Positions 23,185 to 32,256 of a DNA stretch of 64,000 nt are shown piece after piece. Position 1 is the stretch's first letter. Every line of letters starts with the position of its first letter. The DNA comes from an uncultured Muribaculaceae bacterium. Lineage in GTDB: Bacteria; Bacteroidota; Bacteroidia; Bacteroidales; Muribaculaceae. The notes below the pieces were generated by a model. It was not told the DNA's origin, made no database searches, and saw nothing but the letters and a program-made list of their open reading frames with translations. Made by a program: the position numbers and the translations under genes. The stretch is taken from positions 10,902 through 74,901 of the forward strand of contig CAJUJB010000010.1 in assembly GCA_910586595.1 (NCBI GenBank). The letters are read 5' to 3'.

Positions 23185-24594
23185 ATGGAGCTCATCAACG
23201 CCATCAACGATTTTCTCTGGACTTATGTCCTCATAGCCGTCCTGCTTGGGGCAGGAATTTATTTCACTGTGCGCACACGCGGCGTGCAGTTTACGTATGT
23301 AGGCGAGATGCTGCGCTTGCTCGCCACCTCCGGTCGGCGCCACGACACACGTCGCGATCAACGGTTGCCGCATTCGCGGTCGATAAGTTCGTTTCAGGCA
23401 TTCGCGGTGTCACTGGCAAGCCGTGTCGGCACTGGCAATATAGCCGGAGTAGCCATAGCCATCGCCATGGGTGGCCCGGGTGCCGTATTCTGGATGTGGG
23501 TGGTGGCTATCGTTGGCTCAGCTAACGCCTTTGTGGAGTCGACGCTGGCACAGTTGTTTAAAGTTCACGGTGAGCATTCCTATCGTGGAGGCCCAGCCTA
23601 CTATATTCTTAAAGGTATAGGCAGCCGATGGTATGCCGTAACCTTCGCAGTGCTGATTACCATCACTTTCGGACTCGCCTTTAATTCAGTCCAGGCAAAC
23701 ACTATTGCCATAGCCATGCGCGGAACATTCGGAATCGATCCGATCTGGACCGCAGCCGTCTGCACGATATTCACTCTGGTAATCATCTTCGGCGGCATCC
23801 AGCGCATTGCGCGCTTCAACGAGTTGCTGGTGCCTGTAATGGCTATTTTTTACATTGTGCTCGCCCTGTATGTGGTGGTTACGCGCATCACATATTTCCC
23901 CCATGTGCTGTCGCTTATATTTGAGAACGCATTCGGTCTTGATCAGGCTATGGGCGGTGGCGTAGGTATGGCCATGATAATGGGTGTGAAGCGTGGCCTG
24001 TTCAGCAATGAGGCTGGCGAAGGCTCTACGCCTAATGCTGCCGCTACGGCTGCCGTCACTCATCCGGTGAAGCAGGGCCTTATCCAGACCCTCGGAGTGT
24101 ATGCCGACACTTTGCTGGTCTGCACAGCCACGGCATTCATCATTCTTTGCAGCGGTGTGTTCGACAGCGGTCTGACCGGAATTGAACTGACTCAGGCGGC
24201 TCTTGAGAATGAGGTGGGAAGTTGCGCTTCGGTGTTTATCGCTGTGGCCATACTCATGTTTGCCTTCAGCAGCATCATCGCCAACTATTATTATGGCGAG
24301 ACTAACCTGGCTTTCATCCGCGAGAGCCGGGCATTGCGGACATCATTCCGCCTCATTGTGGGTGGAGTCGTATTCCTCGGTTCGCTGGCGGCTCTTGACC
24401 TGGTGTGGGCATTGGCCGATATTACCATGGCGCTGATGACGCTTTGCAACATAATAGCCATACTCATACTCGGACGTTACTCCATCCGTTGTCTGGCCGA
24501 TTACAAGGCGCAGCGTAAGGCTGGAAAAAATCCGGAGTATCATTCCTCTACAATCCCGTCGATCGCCCCAAAAACTGAATGTTGGAGCGACTGA
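23185..24594 (+). CDS. Alanine/glycine:cation symporter (AgcS family)
   Basis: 469 aa with about 10-11 transmembrane segments. Family signatures are visible: GAGIYFTVRTRGVQF near the start, SFQAFAVSLASRVGTGNIAGVA and the G-rich GVKRGLFSNEAGEGSTPNAAA. AgcS carriers import Ala/Gly with Na+ across the inner membrane. It begins after the nagB terminator and sits just ahead of an inositol-monophosphatase-family gene (27 nt from stop to its ATG). Substrate is assigned by family only. Confidence 0.92.
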   Translation: MELINAINDFLWTYVLIAVLLGAGIYFTVRTRGVQFTYVGEMLRLLATSGRRHDTRRDQRLPHSRSISSFQAFAVSLASRVGTGNIAGVAIAIAMGGPGAVFWMWVVAIVGSANAFVESTLAQLFKVHGEHSYRGGPAYYILKGIGSRWYAVTFAVLITITFGLAFNSVQANTIAIAMRGTFGIDPIWTAAVCTIFTLVIIFGGIQRIARFNELLVPVMAIFYIVLALYVVVTRITYFPHVLSLIFENAFGLDQAMGGGVGMAMIMGVKRGLFSNEAGEGSTPNAAATAAVTHPVKQGLIQTLGVYADTLLVCTATAFIILCSGVFDSGLTGIELTQAALENEVGSCASVFIAVAILMFAFSSIIANYYYGETNLAFIRESRALRTSFRLIVGGVVFLGSLAALDLVWALADITMALMTLCNIIAILILGRYSIRCLADYKAQRKAGKNPEYHSSTIPSIAPKTECWSD

Positions 24595-24621
24595 TATAAT
24601 TTATTGAAACTTAAAGCCATT

Positions 24622-25383
24622 ATGATTGACCAAATAATCGAGTGCGCCCGTGAGGCAGGGCGTCTGGCCATGACCCACTTCCGCAGCGGCCATGACCTCA
24701 AGAGGCACAATAAACTCAACGACAGTGATATAGTTACTATTGCAGATGCTGAGTGCGAGGCATACATTAAAAATTTTATCGCAACCAGATTTCCGGGCCA
24801 TGCAATCCTCTCAGAGGAGTCGGGCGAAAGTGAAGGTGTGCCCGGAACCGGCTACCGGTGGGTGATAGACCCCATCGACGGAACCACCAACTTTTTCAGT
24901 GGTCTCCCCATCTGGGCTATCAGTATAGGCCTTGAACTCGATGGTGAGGCAGTGGCCGGAGTGGTCTACGCGCCTGCAACCGGTGAGCTGTTCCATGCGG
25001 TGCGGGGAGAAGGGGCCTATCTCAACGGTCAACCGATCAAAGTCTCTGCCGAGACGGCGCTTGCCCGTTCGGTTGCTTGCACCGGTTTCCCGGTCGATAA
25101 AAATGTCAATCCTGATAATAACCTCGATAATCTTGCCCGCGTGCTGCCGCTGGTGCGCGACGTTCGCCGCTTCGGTGCGGCCTCGGTAGACATATGCTAT
25201 GTGGCAGCCGGCTTTTTACAGGCCTACTGGGAGATGAACCTCCACGAGTGGGATGTATGTGCAGCCACATTTATACTCCAGGAGGCCGGAGGCGTATGCT
25301 CGCGTTTCCGTCAGGGTAGGGGAGTGTCGGTGCTGTGTGCCCCCGAGGCAATCCATAGTTTATTGACACCGCTTATAAAGTAG
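24622..25383 (+). CDS. Inositol-monophosphatase family phosphatase
   Basis: 253 aa from the ATG at 24622 (an in-frame TTG at 24604 is less likely). Metal-binding motifs of the family are present: EESGESE near residue 70, WVIDPIDGTTNF near residue 85 and WDVCAATFILQEAGG near residue 210. These Mg2+-dependent, Li+-sensitive enzymes hydrolyse inositol-1-P, 3'-phosphoadenosine-5'-phosphate or fructose-1,6-P2; SuhB-type is most likely. Sphingolipid inositol phosphates occur in some Bacteroidales, but nothing here ties it to that pathway. Confidence 0.88.
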   Translation: MIDQIIECAREAGRLAMTHFRSGHDLKRHNKLNDSDIVTIADAECEAYIKNFIATRFPGHAILSEESGESEGVPGTGYRWVIDPIDGTTNFFSGLPIWAISIGLELDGEAVAGVVYAPATGELFHAVRGEGAYLNGQPIKVSAETALARSVACTGFPVDKNVNPDNNLDNLARVLPLVRDVRRFGAASVDICYVAAGFLQAYWEMNLHEWDVCAATFILQEAGGVCSRFRQGRGVSVLCAPEAIHSLLTPLIK

Positions 25384-25463
25384 ATATGAAATAAGCCGGG
25401 AGGCCTCTTGTTATGGTGGGCTCCTATAAAAACTTGTGGATAAGATAACTTTTCTCTGTGTTA

Positions 25464-25495
25464 TTTGCTATTTTGAAATATTCTTTGTAGATTTG
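25464..25495 (+). promoter_or_regulatory. Full Bacteroidales promoter for higBA
   Basis: -33 TTTG (25464-25467) and -7 TAGATTTG (25488-25495) are 20 bp apart, 26 bp before the toxin ATG. Confidence 0.65.
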
Positions 25496-25521
25496 CAATG
25501 TAAATCAGCAACCTGCACTAA

Positions 25522-25815
25522 ATGAGAATATTCACTGAAAAATCGATAAATGAATATGCGAAAGCTCATCCGCAATCCAAAACGGCATTGCAGGATTGGG
25601 TAAAAAAAGTTCGGCGAGCAGACTGGACTTGTCTTGCTGATATTAAGGAGACGTTCAATTCTGTGGACTATGTTGGAAATCAGCGTTATGTTTTCAATAT
25701 AAAGGGCAACGATTACAGGTTGGTTGTTGTTATTCAATTTAGACCTAAGTTCATCTACATACGTTTTATAGGTACACATAAAGAATACGATAGGATTGAT
25801 TGTTCCACCATTTAA
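25522..25815 (+). CDS. higB: HigB-type mRNA interferase toxin
   Basis: 97 aa. The sequence fits the HigB_toxin family (MRIFTEKSINEYAKAHPQSKTALQDW start; YRLVVVIQFRPKFIYIRFIGTHKEYDRID end, given in part), RelE-like ribosome-dependent RNases. The basic residues and final His/Tyr/Asp of the fold are present, so it looks intact. The toxin precedes the antitoxin, the order typical of higBA. The gene is clearly AT-richer than its neighbours, suggesting recent gain. A full promoter lies just upstream. Confidence 0.88.
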   Translation: MRIFTEKSINEYAKAHPQSKTALQDWVKKVRRADWTCLADIKETFNSVDYVGNQRYVFNIKGNDYRLVVVIQFRPKFIYIRFIGTHKEYDRIDCSTI

Positions 25816-25828
25816 TATAGATACTAGT

Positions 25829-26206
25829 ATGACTAAAATTGAGAACGAAGTCCAGTATGAATGGGCAGTACAGCGCGTTGAGGAACTCCTGCCGTTGGTG
25901 GATGATAACACCCCGGAAACAGATAAGAACTATATAGAGTTGGTACTTCTGTCAAACTTAGTGGCCGACTACTCGGACGAGCATTATGCAATAGGCGAAC
26001 CATCGCTTGTTGATATGTTGAAACTCCGCATGTACGAAATGGGGCTCACCCAAGTTGGACTCTCGAAGCTCCTCGGCATAAATCCCTCTCGTATCAGCGA
26101 ATATCTTTCCGGCAAAAAAGAGCCAACCCTCTCACAGGCCCGTATCATAGTTGAACGTCTGAATATCGATCCTGCGACGGTTTTAGGCGTGCACTACGGC
26201 ACATAA
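25829..26206 (+). CDS. higA: HigA-type antitoxin (XRE-family HTH)
   Basis: 125 aa from ATG 25829, 13 nt after the higB stop; an in-frame ATT/ATG-like start at 25796 would overlap the toxin and is less likely. A helical N-terminal part (about 1-60) would wrap the toxin and a Cro/C1-type HTH (LTQVGLSKLLGINPSRISEYLSGKKEP split over residues 75-105) would bind the operator. It neutralises HigB and probably represses the shared promoter. Confidence 0.88.
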   Translation: MTKIENEVQYEWAVQRVEELLPLVDDNTPETDKNYIELVLLSNLVADYSDEHYAIGEPSLVDMLKLRMYEMGLTQVGLSKLLGINPSRISEYLSGKKEPTLSQARIIVERLNIDPATVLGVHYGT

Positions 26207-26297
26207 TTCCGAAACTTCTGCCTTGGCGACAATCTACAACGAGACTGCGTCAAACTTCATGGCATACCTTTATTTCATAACCTACTGAAAACATAAA

Positions 26298-26334
26298 ACA
26301 AAGCCTTGACTTCATTGCAAGTCGGGGCTTTGTT
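26298..26334 (+). terminator. Terminator after higBA
   Basis: ACAAAGCC (26298-26305) pairs with GGCTTTGT (26326-26333) with partial pairing inside; a T-containing tail follows. Confidence 0.55.
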
Positions 26335-26381
26335 ACGTCAAAAAAAAGGCCGTGCGTCTTCCGGCTTAGGATATATAAAAA

Positions 26382-26419
26382 GAAAAACGTCTTAGTCGAA
26401 GTGACTTAGACGTTTTTTT
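26382..26419 (-). terminator. Terminator after tRNA-Cys
   Basis: On the minus strand AAACGTCTAAGTC pairs with GACTAAGACGTTT with one internal mismatch, then a T-rich run (TTTTTCTTTTT). Confidence 0.6.
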
Positions 26420-26420
26420 G

Positions 26421-26491
26421 AGGTTCCTAGCAGAATCGAACTGCTGTAAACGGTTTTGCAGACCGGTGCCTAACCACTCGGCCAAGGAACC
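26421..26491 (-). tRNA. tRNA-Cys (GCA)
   Basis: 71 nt. The minus strand folds as a full cloverleaf: acceptor GGTTCCT with AGGAACC, D arm, anticodon loop CTGCAAA with anticodon GCA (plus-strand 26457-26459), T arm with GTTCGATTC. CCA is not encoded; the discriminator is U. Confidence 0.93.
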
Positions 26492-26625
26492 TTGTTGTGG
26501 TTTGCGAGTGCAAAGTTATATATTCTTTTCTTAAAAACCAAATTTTTTTTGAGTGGTTTGCATTTTTTGTGTTTTGGGCCCTGAAAAAAGAGTCTGGGCC
26601 CACTTGTCGTTCGGTCGTTTTTGCT

Positions 26626-26633
26626 TAATTTTG
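26626..26633 (+). promoter_or_regulatory. -7 promoter element for the PASTA-rluD-aroE-yeiH-comEC operon
   Basis: TAATTTTG, 34 bp before the preferred ATG at 26668. Confidence 0.5.
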
Positions 26634-26667
26634 CAAAATCAAGCGGCACATGTCGCTTGTCGCCACT

Positions 26668-27291
26668 ATGTCGAAGATTAAAGAAATATATAAGAAGCAT
26701 CCGGTGTTGAGCAATCTTGTGTTCATCATCATTACGGGCCTCCTCCTCCTCTGGGCCGTATTGCTATTCCTTGACTCATGGACCTTCCATGGAGCGACTG
26801 CCATTGTACCCGATATAAAACACAAGAGTTATTCAGAGGCTTCGTCTACCTTGGCTGCAAACAGCCTCTCGATTGAGATTTCAGATTCGATCTACGACCG
26901 CAACATTGCCCCCGGCACCGTTGTTGAGTCATGGCCCAAGGCTGGAGCTGTGGTGAAGGAAGGCCGTCAGGTATACGTGACCATCACGGCATTCTCTCCC
27001 AAGCAGGTCACAATCTCCATGCCTCTTACAGGCAATGTATCGTCGCGTCAGGCCATGTCATATCTCCGTGGCATAGGCATCACCGATATCCGACTGGAGA
27101 CGGTTCCGTCGGAGTTTGCCGACCTCGTGGTCGGTGCTCGCTATGGCGACACTCCTCTTTCTGTAGGCTCGGTAATTCCTGTGACCTCAACCGTCACACT
27201 CCAGATAGGCACGGGCCCTGCGTCGGATGATCTCGACAGCCTCGAAGATGAGGAGACAATTGTGGAAGAGAATTTCGAAGCCTACGAATAA
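26668..27291 (+). CDS. PASTA-domain membrane protein
   Basis: 207 aa from ATG 26668 (an ATG at 26650 would leave almost no leader after the -7 element). One transmembrane helix (about residues 13-35) is followed by two PASTA-like repeats: VPDIKHKSYSEASSTLAAN...VTITAF and MPLTGNVSSRQAMSYLRGIG...LQIGTG. The C-terminus is very acidic (DDLDSLEDEETIVEENFE). Unlike Gram-positive relatives there is no kinase or transpeptidase domain. PASTA repeats often bind peptidoglycan; likely periplasmic. First gene of a five-gene run with rluD 12 nt downstream. Confidence 0.85.
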   Translation: MSKIKEIYKKHPVLSNLVFIIITGLLLLWAVLLFLDSWTFHGATAIVPDIKHKSYSEASSTLAANSLSIEISDSIYDRNIAPGTVVESWPKAGAVVKEGRQVYVTITAFSPKQVTISMPLTGNVSSRQAMSYLRGIGITDIRLETVPSEFADLVVGARYGDTPLSVGSVIPVTSTVTLQIGTGPASDDLDSLEDEETIVEENFEAYE

Positions 27292-27303
27292 AAGATAATT
27301 GCG

Positions 27304-28383
27304 ATGGCAGAAGATTTTCTCCCGGAAGACGAGAGCCCTGAAGAAGGCAAGGTAATCGATATCGGCGGCACGGAGTACTACGAGCACTTCCGCTTTGTCG
27401 CCGACAAGGGCCAGGAGCTCCTGAGGGTCGATAAATTCCTTGTGGCCCGACTCCAGAAATCGTCGCGTAACCGCGTGCAGCAAGCAGCCGAAGCCGGGTG
27501 TATACTCGTCAACGGCAAAGCTGTGAAGAGTAACTACCGCGTGAAGCCCCTTGATGTGGTGCAGGTGGTTATGGATCGCCCGCGCTATGAATTTGAGATC
27601 GTCGCTCAGGATATTCCCCTCGATATTGTATATGAAGACCGCTATGTGCTTGTGGTGAACAAGCCGGCCGGTCTGGTTGTCCATCCTGGCCATGGTAACT
27701 ACGACGGAACACTCGTCAATGCCCTCGCATGGCACTTCAGGGATACCCCCGATTATGATGTCAATGATCCGCGTCTCGGTCTGGTTCATCGCATAGATAA
27801 AGATACCTCCGGCCTACTTGTCGTGGCCAAGACTCCTGATGCCAAGACCGACCTCGGACGTCAGTTCTTCAATAAGACCACCAAGCGCGAGTACGTGGCA
27901 GTCGTATGGGGCCGTCCGGAACCTCCCGCAGGAACTGTGGCGACCAATATAGGGCGTAATCCAAAAGACAGGCTTCAGATGACCACCTTCCCGCTGGACG
28001 GAGAGGAGGGCAAGCGCGCTGTCACCCATTACGAGACTATCGAGCCGCTGGGCCATCTTACCATGGTGAAATGCGTGCTCGAGACTGGCCGCACCCATCA
28101 GATCCGTGTCCATATGCGCTCGCTTGGACATCCTCTTTTCAATGATGCCCGCTATGGTGGCGACAAAATACTCCGTGGTGTGCAGTCGGCCGCTTACCAG
28201 GCTTTTGTCAATAACTGCTTCGACTTGTGCCCGAGGCAAGCCCTGCATGCGCGTACGCTCGGTTTCCGTCATCCGCATACTGGTGAGGAAATGTTCTTTA
28301 CAGCCGATATCCCAGCCGACATGACGGCTCTGCTGGAAAAATTACGCCGCTACAACACCGGTTCTCCTCAGAAACAGCTATAG
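27304..28383 (+). CDS. rluD: Ribosomal large-subunit pseudouridine synthase (RluD/RluA family)
   Basis: 359 aa. An S4 RNA-binding domain lies at about residues 40-100 (LRVDKFLVARL, AGCILVNGKAVKSNYRVKPLD) followed by the catalytic domain with HRIDKDTSGLLVVAKT, whose Asp near residue 165 is the nucleophile, and GRTHQIRVHM. RluD makes pseudouridines in helix 69 of 23S rRNA. The N-terminal 40 residues are acidic and somewhat longer than in E. coli. In the operon it sits between a PASTA protein and aroE. Confidence 0.9.
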   Translation: MAEDFLPEDESPEEGKVIDIGGTEYYEHFRFVADKGQELLRVDKFLVARLQKSSRNRVQQAAEAGCILVNGKAVKSNYRVKPLDVVQVVMDRPRYEFEIVAQDIPLDIVYEDRYVLVVNKPAGLVVHPGHGNYDGTLVNALAWHFRDTPDYDVNDPRLGLVHRIDKDTSGLLVVAKTPDAKTDLGRQFFNKTTKREYVAVVWGRPEPPAGTVATNIGRNPKDRLQMTTFPLDGEEGKRAVTHYETIEPLGHLTMVKCVLETGRTHQIRVHMRSLGHPLFNDARYGGDKILRGVQSAAYQAFVNNCFDLCPRQALHARTLGFRHPHTGEEMFFTADIPADMTALLEKLRRYNTGSPQKQL

Positions 28384-28391
28384 ATATTTCT

Positions 28392-29180
28392 ATGACACAT
28401 CCCGAACTCTCCACCACCGACTACGGCCTGATAGGCCGTCCGCTCGGCCATTCTCAATCAAAGGCATTCTTTACGCGCCTCTTCGCTGAGCGAGGTTCCT
28501 CTGAGTCTTACGATAATTTTGAGCTCCCGGCCCTTACGCCAGAGGCTTTGTATGGGCTTGTACTTCTTAATCCGAAGCTTAAAGGCTTTAATGTCACGGC
28601 GCCATATAAAGAAGAGATAATTCAGTATCTCGACCGGCTTACGCCTGAGGCCGAGCGTGTAGGCGCGGTGAACACGGTGAAGATTGTGCGCGACAACACC
28701 GGGCGCGTCACTGCCCTGATCGGTCACAATACCGACGTCGAAGGTTTCCGGGAGAGTGTGCGGCCTATGGCCGAGAGCCTTCCTGCCGGAGCCGGCGCAC
28801 TTGTGCTCGGCACCGGTGGCGCGTCGAAGGCTGTAGTTGAAGCACTGTCGCAACTCGGCGTGCCTTCTCTGAAGGTATCGCGGGCAAAGTCAGGCGAGGG
28901 TGTCATCGGCTATGGAGATATTGATGCCGCCATGCTTGCATCGCATCCGTTGGTGGTCAATGCCACGCCTTTGGGAACAGCGCCCGCAATCGACACCTGT
29001 CCGCCGTTCCCGTATGAGCTGCTTGGCCCAGCCAATAGCTGCCACGATCTGGTCTATAATCCAGCGGAGACTGAATTTATGCGTCGTGCGTCAGCTGCCG
29101 GAGCTACTGTGAAAAACGGCCTCGACATGCTCCATCGTCAGGCGCTGGCATCCTTGAATTTCTGGAATAATAATCAATAA
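28392..29180 (+). CDS. aroE: Shikimate dehydrogenase
   Basis: 262 aa. It reduces 3-dehydroshikimate with NADPH in the chorismate pathway. The shikimate-binding start (GLIGRPLGHSQSKAFF), catalytic Lys in FNVTAPYKEEI, Asp in GHNTDVEGF and the Rossmann GTGGASKAV loop are all present; the closing GLDMLHRQA is typical. 8 nt after rluD and 5 nt before the YeiH-type transporter gene, so the operon is tight. The cofactor loop VSRAKSGE is a short variant. Confidence 0.93.
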   Translation: MTHPELSTTDYGLIGRPLGHSQSKAFFTRLFAERGSSESYDNFELPALTPEALYGLVLLNPKLKGFNVTAPYKEEIIQYLDRLTPEAERVGAVNTVKIVRDNTGRVTALIGHNTDVEGFRESVRPMAESLPAGAGALVLGTGGASKAVVEALSQLGVPSLKVSRAKSGEGVIGYGDIDAAMLASHPLVVNATPLGTAPAIDTCPPFPYELLGPANSCHDLVYNPAETEFMRRASAAGATVKNGLDMLHRQALASLNFWNNNQ

Positions 29181-29185
29181 AATAT

Positions 29186-30133
29186 ATGAAACAGACAGCA
29201 AGAATCGTCTACATTGCGCTTATTGCGCTGATTCTCTTTCCTTTCGCCAACTTCGGGCTGCCTCAGATTTCGGCTCCCATAGCCTTGCTCTGCGGTCTTA
29301 TTTTCGCATTTATTTTTCCTAATCCATGCCCGAAATTCAATAAGAAGACCTCCAAGTACCTTCTCCAGGTAGCCGTGGTCTGCCTCGGCTTCAATATGAA
29401 TCTTCAGGAGTCGCTCAAGTCGGGCTCTGAGGGTATGCTATTCACCGTAGTGTCGGTGGTGGGTGTGATGTGCCTTGGCGTATTGCTTGGCTATTGGCTA
29501 CACATCAACCGCAAGACATCCTACCTCATCTCGTCGGGTACGGCCATCTGCGGCGGCAGTGCCATCGCAGCTGTTGGCCCCGTTGTCAAGGCTGATGAAA
29601 ATGAGATGGCTGTTTCGCTCGGAGTTATTTTCATTCTCAATTCGATAGCCCTCTTCATTTTCCCGCCGCTCGGCCATCTGCTCGACATGAGCCAGCAGCA
29701 GTTCGGCACATGGGCCGCCATAGCCATCCATGATACATCATCGGTTGTCGGTGCGGGTGAAATCTACGGAGAAGAAGCCCTGCAGCTTGCCACGCTCATC
29801 AAGCTTACACGTGCCTTGTGGATTATTCCTCTGGCTCTGGTCACCATGTTCATTTTCCGCGACAAGACCGCTAAAATATCCATCCCCTGGTTTATCTTTA
29901 TATTCGTGCTTGCCATGGTGATCAACACCTATGTGGCGCTTCCCGAGTGGTTTGTGACAACAATGGTTTGGATTGCCAAGCGCGGTATGGTGGTTACTCT
30001 GTTCCTGATTGGCGCTTCACTCTCGATGAAGTCTATCCGTCAGGTTGGCGTCAAGCCTCTGGTTCAGGCCGTGGCTTTATGGGTAGTGATCAGCATCTCG
30101 TCGCTCGCTGTAGTGCTCAACACCGTATCGTAA
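29186..30133 (+). CDS. YeiH/UPF0324-family putative sulfate exporter
   Basis: 315 aa with about nine to ten transmembrane helices. Family features include LLQVAVVCLGFNMNL, SSGTAICGGSAIAAVGPVVKA and AAIAIHDTSSVVGAGEIYG. Members are annotated as putative sulfate (taurine-pathway) exporters but few have been tested. 5 nt downstream of aroE and 4 nt upstream of comEC. Confidence 0.9.
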   Translation: MKQTARIVYIALIALILFPFANFGLPQISAPIALLCGLIFAFIFPNPCPKFNKKTSKYLLQVAVVCLGFNMNLQESLKSGSEGMLFTVVSVVGVMCLGVLLGYWLHINRKTSYLISSGTAICGGSAIAAVGPVVKADENEMAVSLGVIFILNSIALFIFPPLGHLLDMSQQQFGTWAAIAIHDTSSVVGAGEIYGEEALQLATLIKLTRALWIIPLALVTMFIFRDKTAKISIPWFIFIFVLAMVINTYVALPEWFVTTMVWIAKRGMVVTLFLIGASLSMKSIRQVGVKPLVQAVALWVVISISSLAVVLNTVS

Positions 30134-30137
30134 ACCG

Positions 30138-32066
30138 ATGGATCGTGTGGCGGCCCGGTGTCCGGCGCTGGCTCTGGCTTGTGCAGCCTTAGCCGCCACA
30201 CTGCTTGCGGCCGGTCGGTCGTTGCCGGAGTTTGTTCTGGCTGGGCTGGTTTGCATCGTAGTTCCAATTATATTCCGCCATAACACCGGCGCACTGAAGG
30301 TTTTCCTCGGTGCGTCGGTCTTCGTATATTTATGGACATTGTACCTCGCGCTGGTTCCCGTATCCGATTATTCAATCCACCAGTATACCGGAACCGTAGA
30401 GGAAATTACCGTAGGTGAGCGAGCCCAGACCGGACTTGTGGACGTCGACGGAATTGGTCGTGTGGGAATTGTTGTTATTGACATAGTTCCCGACATAGTG
30501 CCTGGCGACCGCATTGAGTTTACGGCTGCTTTGCAGCCTGCCAACCGATATGACGCCTTCCCATGGATGAGAATGAGCGCCATGGCAGCCCGTGCGCGGC
30601 GCGTTTCTGCGTCGGTTGTCCTTCCTCCGGGCGACATAACGGTGGTAGGGCACGATGACGGAATAGTCTACCGATTCGATTCTGTCAGGCGTCGAATTGC
30701 GGAAGCTGTATACGCCTCTCCGCTTAGCCCCGATGCGTCGGCTCTTCTGGTGGCGTCATTTCTCGGCACGGGCGACAGCCCTCCCGCCATTAAAGATTCC
30801 TTCCGTGCAACCGGCCTCTCCCATCTGCTGTGTGTAAGCGGCTTCCACGTAGGCTTGGTGGCGGGTATCCTAGCCCTTATTCTGGCTCCGCTGAGGTTGT
30901 GGCGAGGACGACCGGGGCGACGGCTGCTGGCCGGAGTGACGCTGGTATGGCTCTATGCTATGGCGGTCGGATTTTCGCCATCGGTGGTGAGGGCATCCGT
31001 CATGATTACTGCCTATACGCTTGCGCGCATACTCCAGCGGACACCGATGCCCGTTAATAATCTTTGTCTTGCCTTCTTTATGGTGCTTGCGGTCGATCCA
31101 TACTGGCTATTTTCGGCAGGATTTCAATTATCGTTTGCCGCTGTGGCCGGATTGTTGCTGCTTGTGCCCAAGCTCAATCCCTTCGGCCATGACAGGCGTA
31201 ATCTGCGCACATTGGCTAACCTTGTACTCGTTCCGTTGGTTGCCATGCTTGCCACGGCACCTGTAGTGCTCACATGGTTCCATAGTCTCCCTCTGTTTTC
31301 GGTTGTGGCCAATTCTGTCGGGGTGCTTATCTTCCCGGTGTTTATGATTGCCGGAGGGTTGAGTGTCGTGCTCTATGCTTTGGGGGTGCCCTCAGGCGTG
31401 TCGCTTGAAATAGCAGAATTGTGTCATCGCGCCGTAACGGCGCTGGCCGACAGGTTGGCCGACTTTGGCCTTGACTTCTCTTTCATGCCGGGAACCCTCA
31501 CGGTTGTGGCTCTATCGGTGGGTCTGATTTCATTGTGTGTCCTTCTTTATATCAAGCGAGGACGCCACTTCGCTGTGGCGGCTATATGTGTCTCTCTGCT
31601 GTGCACTGGGTGTGAGGGCACGCACGACCATGGCGTGTTGGTAATTGATGGCGACAGCCGGGGTATAAATATCGCGGTGGTCAACCCTGGGGCTGCAGAA
31701 ATATATTCCAACCGCCGCGATGCCGCGACAGGAGCTGTGTTCGGTAGATTACTGCTTGATTATGGAGTGGAAGATGCCAACCTAAGCATTAATTCACTTA
31801 AACGGCACATAGTGGCGGAAAATAGGCTGGTTGCAGTGGCCGCCCGGGATTATGAACCCGATGAAGCATTGCAGCCCGATGTTTTGATTGTCTCGGCATC
31901 TTACCGAGGAGAGCCTTCATCACTATGGCAAACCGAGCTCCCCACCTACGTCGTACTCGCCTCCGACATGACATATGAGCGCCGACAGACCTTGTCGTCT
32001 TACTTCACTGGCCTCGGGGCCCGCGTCACCGATCTTCATACCGCCGCATTTATGGCTGAGCTGTAA
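30138..32066 (+). CDS. comEC: ComEC/Rec2-family DNA-uptake channel protein
   Basis: 642 aa. A short N-terminal membrane/DUF4131-like part is followed by the Competence domain (about residues 195-470) with GLSHLLCVSGFHVGLVAGI and further transmembrane helices (about ten in all). The C-terminal 140 residues (DHGVLVIDGDS onward) match the position of the metallo-beta-lactamase domain, but the HxHxDH zinc motif is not present, so nuclease activity is doubtful. ComEC passes single-stranded DNA across the inner membrane. Last gene of the PASTA-rluD-aroE-yeiH run. Confidence 0.88.
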   Translation: MDRVAARCPALALACAALAATLLAAGRSLPEFVLAGLVCIVVPIIFRHNTGALKVFLGASVFVYLWTLYLALVPVSDYSIHQYTGTVEEITVGERAQTGLVDVDGIGRVGIVVIDIVPDIVPGDRIEFTAALQPANRYDAFPWMRMSAMAARARRVSASVVLPPGDITVVGHDDGIVYRFDSVRRRIAEAVYASPLSPDASALLVASFLGTGDSPPAIKDSFRATGLSHLLCVSGFHVGLVAGILALILAPLRLWRGRPGRRLLAGVTLVWLYAMAVGFSPSVVRASVMITAYTLARILQRTPMPVNNLCLAFFMVLAVDPYWLFSAGFQLSFAAVAGLLLLVPKLNPFGHDRRNLRTLANLVLVPLVAMLATAPVVLTWFHSLPLFSVVANSVGVLIFPVFMIAGGLSVVLYALGVPSGVSLEIAELCHRAVTALADRLADFGLDFSFMPGTLTVVALSVGLISLCVLLYIKRGRHFAVAAICVSLLCTGCEGTHDHGVLVIDGDSRGINIAVVNPGAAEIYSNRRDAATGAVFGRLLLDYGVEDANLSINSLKRHIVAENRLVAVAARDYEPDEALQPDVLIVSASYRGEPSSLWQTELPTYVVLASDMTYERRQTLSSYFTGLGARVTDLHTAAFMAEL

Positions 32067-32204
32067 AATTTAGCCGTCTCCCGCGGCTGTCTCCATGGCT
32101 TCACTGACTCGAATTAAACAGCCCTTTAAAACCAGCCTAAAATCGTATTTCATCAATTATATTTGCCATTTCCTGCATGTTTATGCATAAATCGGGGTTT
32201 ATAA

Positions 32205-32236
32205 TTTGCGAAATACTTATTTTGTAGCTATATTTG
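32205..32236 (+). promoter_or_regulatory. Full Bacteroidales promoter for the AAA/RloB cassette
   Basis: -33 TTTG (32205-32208) and -7 TATATTTG (32229-32236) are 20 bp apart, 20 bp before the ATG at 32257. The cassette therefore has its own promoter, independent of comEC. Confidence 0.65.
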
Positions 32237-32256
32237 TTGCCTAAAATCCTTCTGTT

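Noticed and set aside
26421..26491. tRNA-Cys as an attachment site of a mobile element
   Set aside because: The adjacent HigBA pair is AT-rich, but no integrase or direct repeat of the tRNA 3' end was seen.
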